Source of the DNA: Acidobacteriaceae bacterium KBS 89
Lineage (GTDB): Bacteria; Acidobacteriota; Terriglobia; Terriglobales; Acidobacteriaceae
DNA length: 64,000 nt
Reading direction: 5' to 3'
Assembly (NCBI GenBank): GCA_000381605.1
Contig: KB906755.1
Span: forward strand, 1-64,000
How positions within the stretch are numbered: the stretch's first letter is position 1; each line of letters begins with the position of its first letter. The notes beneath the pieces were generated by a model. It had not been told where the DNA came from and ran no database searches. It saw nothing but the letters and a program-made list of their open reading frames with translations. Below, piece after piece: positions 60,134 through 64,000 of this stretch. The position numbers and the translations under genes were made by a program.

Positions 60134-61243
60134 TCAGAGCCAGTCGCAGAGAGTTGCGACTTGTTCGGCCCATTCGTCCTCGGTGGGAAGGTGGGGTTGC
60201 GCGATGGTGTGATGTTTGCCTTCGATGACGGCGTCGATGGCAGAGCGGAGGGCAGTGGTCATGTGGTCTTCGCCGCCTGACATGACGGTGGCCCACGGGG
60301 TGTTGAGCAGGATGTCGCTGACGCCGGATTCGCGGTGCAGCAGAACGGGGATGCCGCGCTGAAGGGATTCGATGGCGGGGATGCCGTAGCCCTGAACGGC
60401 GGGCATTAGGAAGAGGTGCGTTTGCGAGAAGAGACGATCGAGGTCCTGATCGGAGACGAAGCCGTGGAAGTGGATGCGATTGCCGATGCCGAGATTCTGC
60501 GCCATCGCTTGTAGCGAGGGAATGAGGGAGCCGCTCCCGGCGAGGTCGAGTCTCCAGTCGATGCGGGCGGAGAGAGGGGTTTCGGCTTGTTCGAGTTGTG
60601 CGAGGGAGCGGAGTATCCAGTCGATGCGCTTGTTGGCTTCGATGCGGCAGACGGAGAACATGCGTAGCTGTTGTTCGACGGGACGGATGTGTGGAGTGGC
60701 TGATGTCGGGCCCAGGCCGCCCATGCGGACAATCTTTGCGTCGACGCTGAAGTCCTTGCGGCATTCACTGCGGAGGTATTCGCTGGTGACGATGGTGTTG
60801 CCGCCGGTGCGGAGGCCGTGTCCGATGATGCGGTTGGAGACGGCGATGCGGAGTTTTGCTTTGGCGTTGCGAACGTCGAGGTCGCCGAACAGGGATGGCG
60901 TGTCGTGCATGAGGACATGGAAGCCGCGCATGCCGGCGAGTGTGGCGTGAAGTGCGGGTTGATAGCCGGAGAGGAGGGGCTTTGGCGTGGGGTGGTGACG
61001 GAAGTAGCGGCCGAGGGCGGCGATCTTGTTGCGTGGGCTGGAGGCTGGTTTTAGTTCGACGACTTCGAGGGGATGGGTTGCGTGTTTGGCGAGGTTGCAG
61101 CGGTCATAGTAGACGACGACGTGGTTGGGGCTGCCTTGCTGGCGGAGCCAGCGGGAAAGTGCGACGACGCTGCGCTCGGCTCCGCCGAACTGATCGATCT
61201 CGGTCATGACGATGGGTCGGGAGCCGTCAGGGATGGTTTGCAT
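60134..61243 (-). CDS. Family 4-type glycosyltransferase
   Basis: A 369-residue glycosyltransferase from the ATG at 61243 (AGAGG 4 bases upstream). The acceptor-side start is IVMTEIDQFGGAERSVVALSRWL, a common GT4 pattern. Donor-site motifs: FSVCRIEANKRIDWILRSLAQL, RIHFHGFVSDQDLDRLFSQTHLFLMPAVQGYGIPAIESLQRGIPVLLH. It shares strand and neighbourhood with the gene at 58880-60049, so both may build one glycan. A longer frame upstream would overlap aroA and is unlikely. Confidence 0.88.
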   Translation of the reverse strand: MQTIPDGSRPIVMTEIDQFGGAERSVVALSRWLRQQGSPNHVVVYYDRCNLAKHATHPLEVVELKPASSPRNKIAALGRYFRHHPTPKPLLSGYQPALHATLAGMRGFHVLMHDTPSLFGDLDVRNAKAKLRIAVSNRIIGHGLRTGGNTIVTSEYLRSECRKDFSVDAKIVRMGGLGPTSATPHIRPVEQQLRMFSVCRIEANKRIDWILRSLAQLEQAETPLSARIDWRLDLAGSGSLIPSLQAMAQNLGIGNRIHFHGFVSDQDLDRLFSQTHLFLMPAVQGYGIPAIESLQRGIPVLLHRESGVSDILLNTPWATVMSGGEDHMTTALRSAIDAVIEGKHHTIAQPHLPTEDEWAEQVATLCDWL

Positions 61244-61298
61244 GGACCTCTGAGAAGATTTCTGGTCAGCTATCAAGCGACCGAGTGACCGTGATTGA

Positions 61299-62600
61299 CT
61301 AGCGTTGGCATAGGGCGTCGAGGTGGGTGAAGAACTCGGGGAAGCTGATGGCTGCGGCTTCGGCGCCGTGGACCTCGGTGTCGCCTTCGGCTCGGAGAGC
61401 GGCGATTGCAAAGGCCATGGTGATGCGGTGATCAGCGCCTGAGTCGATTTGTGCTCCGTGGAGGCGTTGGTTGCCGGGGATCTCGAGGCCGTCTTCGTGT
61501 TCGGTAAAGGTGGCTCCCATGGCTTTGAGGTTTTTGGCTACGAGGGCGATGCGGTCGGACTCTTTGACGCGGAGCTCGCGGGCGTCGCGGATAGTGATGC
61601 CGTTGATGGTGTAGGGAGCGATCGCGGCGAGGACGGGGAGTTCGTCGATGATTTGAGCGGAGAGCGCTCCGCCGATGTGCATGCCGCGGGGGCCGCTGGC
61701 GGGGCCGTTGACCTGAATGGTGCCGATGAGTTCGCCGTGGTGCTCTTCGACGTTGAGGACTTTTATTTTTCCGCCAAGAGAGGTGATGACGTCGAGTAGG
61801 GAGGCTCGGGTGGGGTTCATGCCGATGCTGTCGAGGATGAGGTTGGAGTCGGGAAAGAGGAGGGCGGCGCAGAGGAAGAATGCTGCGGAGGAGAGATCGC
61901 CGGGAACGGTGGCGTCGATGGCTTGTAATTTCTGTCCGCCGGGGATGCTTAGTCTTTCGTCGGTGCGGTTGAGGATGGCTCCGAAGGCGCGGAGGGCGTG
62001 CTCGGAGTGGTCACGGGTGCGGATGGATTCGGTGAGGCTGGTGGTGCCGTTGGCCTGGAGACCGGCGAAGAGGACCGCGGTTTTGACCTGGGCGCTGGGG
62101 ATGGGGGTGTCGAAGTCGATGGCATGGAGCGGGCTGCCATGGATGGTGATGGGGGCGTGTCCGTTGACGAGATCAATATGCGCGCCCATTTGCATGAGGG
62201 GCTTGCGGATGCGCTCCATGGGGCGGAGGGTGAGGGAGTGGTCGCCGATCATGGTGAAGGTGTGGGGGTGCGGGGCGATGAGGCCAGCCAGCATTCGCAT
62301 GGTGGATCCGGAGTTGCCGCAGTCAAGCGGGGTGGCAGGTTGCTGGAATTGTCCGGCAGTGCCAGTGACTGAGATTGTCTTGTCGGCGTTGTGGACGATG
62401 GTTGCACCGAGGGCTTCCATGCAGGCGAGGGTGGAGTGGGGGTCGGCTCCAGTGGAGAAGTTGGAGAGGCGCGTGGTGCCGGAGGCAATGCCCGCGAGCA
62501 TGGCGTAGCGGTGGGAGATGGATTTGTCGCCGGGAAGGGTGACGGAGCCCTGCAGGGTGCGGGCGGGATGGACGATCTGAGTGGTCGATGTAGAAGACAT
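61299..62600 (-). CDS. aroA: 3-phosphoshikimate 1-carboxyvinyltransferase (EPSP synthase)
   Basis: A 433-residue EPSP synthase from the ATG at 62600. Motifs: LPGDKSISHRYAMLAGIASGTT (phosphoenolpyruvate/shikimate site), PLDCGNSGSTMRMLAGL, RPMERIRKPLMQMGA, ELPVLAAIAPY and ARELRVKESDRIA. It makes 5-enolpyruvylshikimate-3-phosphate in the shikimate pathway. A long open frame continues upstream of the ATG, but reads as non-coding. The gene is followed by glycosyltransferases on the same strand with a 55-bp gap. Confidence 0.95.
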   Translation of the reverse strand: MSSTSTTQIVHPARTLQGSVTLPGDKSISHRYAMLAGIASGTTRLSNFSTGADPHSTLACMEALGATIVHNADKTISVTGTAGQFQQPATPLDCGNSGSTMRMLAGLIAPHPHTFTMIGDHSLTLRPMERIRKPLMQMGAHIDLVNGHAPITIHGSPLHAIDFDTPIPSAQVKTAVLFAGLQANGTTSLTESIRTRDHSEHALRAFGAILNRTDERLSIPGGQKLQAIDATVPGDLSSAAFFLCAALLFPDSNLILDSIGMNPTRASLLDVITSLGGKIKVLNVEEHHGELIGTIQVNGPASGPRGMHIGGALSAQIIDELPVLAAIAPYTINGITIRDARELRVKESDRIALVAKNLKAMGATFTEHEDGLEIPGNQRLHGAQIDSGADHRITMAFAIAALRAEGDTEVHGAEAAAISFPEFFTHLDALCQR

Positions 62601-62768
62601 TGCTTCTAGCTTAAATGTTTTTGAGGTTGTTGCGAGTATGGGGCGGTTTTTACGAGGTCGAAGAGCTAGGTTTCGAAATTTTGCGGTTTGGCTGGACGGT
62701 GCACTGTGTAGTATCTGGAAAGCGATGAGGTTGTGCGTCGTCGCTCTCCCACAATTGAAAGAGGAACG

Positions 62769-64000
62769 ATGAATCGACGTTTGGTGCGCCGTGTTTTTGT
62801 TTTTCTGCTGGTTGGAATGGCGATGGGTACGGGCGTTATCCGTGGTGCGACGGGTGGCAGCTCTTCGTTTGATGTGAGGGAGGCGACGATTGCGGAGACT
62901 CAGGCCGCGCTTCGTTCGGGGAAGGTGACTTGCCGGCAGCTTGTCGAGGCTTATATCAAGCGGGTGAAGGCGTATGACCAGGCGACGCATCTGAACTCGA
63001 TGATTCTGATGAATCCGGAGGCGCTGGCGGACGCGGATCGTTTAGATGCTGAGTTCAAACGGACGCATACGATGCGGCCGCTACATGGGATTGTTGTGAT
63101 TGTGAAGGACAACTACGACACGAAAGGACTGCAGACGACGGGTGGTTCGCTGGCGATGAAGGGAGTTGTGCCTGCTACGGACGCTTTTATGGTGAAGCGG
63201 ATGAGGGATGCGGGGGCGATTGTGCTGGGGAAGTCGAATATGGCAGAGTGGGCGTTTTCGCCGTATGTGACGGAAAGCTCGATTGCGGGGATTACGCGGA
63301 ATCCGTATGCGCTGGACCGGGTGCCGGCTGGGTCGAGTGGAGGGACTGCGGCGGCGGTGGCGGCGAGTCTGGGAGAGGTAGGGCTGGGGACGGATACGGG
63401 GAATTCGATTCGCGGGCCTTCGTCGCATAATGCGCTGGTGGGGATTCGGCCGACGATTGGGCTGACGAGCAGAGATGGGATTATTCCGCTGAACTTTTTT
63501 GCGGATGTGGGTGGGCCAATGGCGCGGTCTGTGGCGGATGCTGCTACGGTGCTAGGCGTGGTAGCGGGGTACGATCCGGCGGATCCGATTACGAAGATGT
63601 CGGATGGGAAGGCAGAGGCGGATTACAGGAAGTATCTGGTGAAGGATGGGCTACGCGGGGCGCGGATTGGGGTGGTGCGGCGATATGTGGATGCGGATAC
63701 GGGGGATCCGCAGGTGAAGGCTCTGATGGAGAAGGCGATTGCGGATCTGAAGGCGCAGGGAGCGGAGATCGTCGATCCGTTTGTGATTCCGGAGTATGAC
63801 AAGTTGACGGACAAGCTGGGATGCGGAGATTTTCAGAAGGACGTCAATGCTTATCTGGCGCTGCATGCACCGGCGTCGTATTACAAGAGTTTGTCGGAGA
63901 TTGTGGATTCGGGGTTGTATCTGCCTTATATCGAAGCTCAGATGAAACGTAACGTTGCGCCTAAGACGGAGGCGCAGTTGAGCCGTGGACCTTGCGTCGA
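62769..64000 (+). CDS. Secreted amidase (amidase-signature family), 3' end outside window
   Basis: The plus strand is open from the ATG at 62769 (GAGGAAC upstream) to the right edge, about 410 residues. A signal peptide (about 1-28) is followed by the amidase-signature core: the catalytic Lys in [13 protein letters not shown], the cis-Ser region [17 protein letters not shown], and the nucleophile Ser in [13 protein letters not shown] (the usual second Gly is Asn). It hydrolyses amides in the periplasm or outside; substrate unknown. The cut removes roughly the last quarter of a typical member. Confidence 0.92.
   Translation, partial: MNRRLVRRVFVFLLVGMAMGTGVIRGATGGSSSFDVREATIAETQAALRSGKVTCRQLVEAYIKRVKAYDQATHLNSMILMNPEALADADRLDAEFKRTHTMRPLHGIVVIVKDNYDTKGLQTTGGSLAMKGVVPATDAFMVKRMRDAGAIVLGKSNMAEWAFSPYVTESSIAGITRNPYALDRVPAGSSGGTAAAVAASLGEVGLGTDTGNSIRGPSSHNALVGIRPTIGLTSRDGIIPLNFFADVGGPMARSVADAATVLGVVAGYDPADPITKMSDGKAEADYRKYLVKDGLRGARIGVVRRYVDADTGDPQVKALMEKAIADLKAQGAEIVDPFVIPEYDKLTDKLGCGDFQKDVNAYLALHAPASYYKSLSEIVDSGLYLPYIEAQMKRNVAPKTEAQLSRGPCV

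Overview
The window looks like chromosomal DNA of an acidobacterium, most likely class Terriglobia (Acidobacteriaceae-type). This rests on gene content, not on a database search: a DmsE-family multihaem cytochrome, a DUF3300/DUF2950 pair, hopanoid genes (hpnC, hpnD, hpnJ), a menaquinone-type MqnA/MqnD protein, a second small cytochrome related to reaction-centre cytochromes, and short repeat-like intergenic blocks. Both ends cut genes: a multihaem cytochrome runs off the left edge and an amidase off the right edge.

Layout. 1-6.5 kb: DmsE-type cytochrome, an unknown membrane protein with an Omp85-type barrel, and the DUF2950/DUF3300 pair, all on the minus strand. 6.7-13 kb: a complete sugar PTS in two genes (a EIIA-HPr-EI fusion and a EIIC-EIIB-EIIB permease), divergent from a LamB-type porin, with a 16-bp palindrome between them. 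13-20 kb: a decayed stretch holding remnants of a phosphoenolpyruvate-hydrolase-like gene and of a Crp/Fnr regulator, then a J-domain protein, SRAP/YedK, a secreted protein and a Tat-exported sulfatase. About 19.7-24.9 kb: an integrative element next to the 3' end of tRNA-Lys(CTT), with excisionase, P-loop protein, zinc-finger protein and tyrosine recombinase. 25-45 kb: core genes, including mqnD-like, bioY, ftsB-like, mlaF/mlaE-like, hpnC-hpnD with a stub where hpnE should start, half-size DMT transporters, hpnJ, a TolC/TPR/adaptor set, recJ, a 2Fe-2S ferredoxin and two DUF507 genes. 45.3-55.4 kb: a 10.1-kb genomic island in tRNA-Glu(CTC), bounded by an imperfect copy of the tRNA 3' half. 55.5-64 kb: tRNA-Glu(TTC), a methyltransferase, miaB, a bifunctional-nuclease-type protein, two glycosyltransferases, aroA and an amidase.

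The most interesting part is the tRNA-Glu island. Its cargo is a compact seven-gene operon on the minus strand (50.97-55.07 kb): a MerR regulator driven by a MerR-type promoter with a 20-bp spacer, a His-rich secreted protein, a TauE/SafE permease, a Cys-rich secreted protein, an outer-membrane-like protein, a MerP-like protein with an extra domain, and a MerT-like protein. No mercuric reductase or efflux ATPase is present, so this may be an undescribed metal-handling system.

The two islands share a module (excisionase-like HTH protein, a protein ending in a CGNR-like zinc finger, tyrosine recombinase). In the tRNA-Glu island the terminal integrase is frameshifted, but a second recombinase, paired with an HTH/zinc-ribbon protein, is intact. 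The tRNA-Lys element carries mirrored arrays of 9-bp repeats between two convergent genes. All functional statements come from reading motifs by eye; no alignment or search was run.
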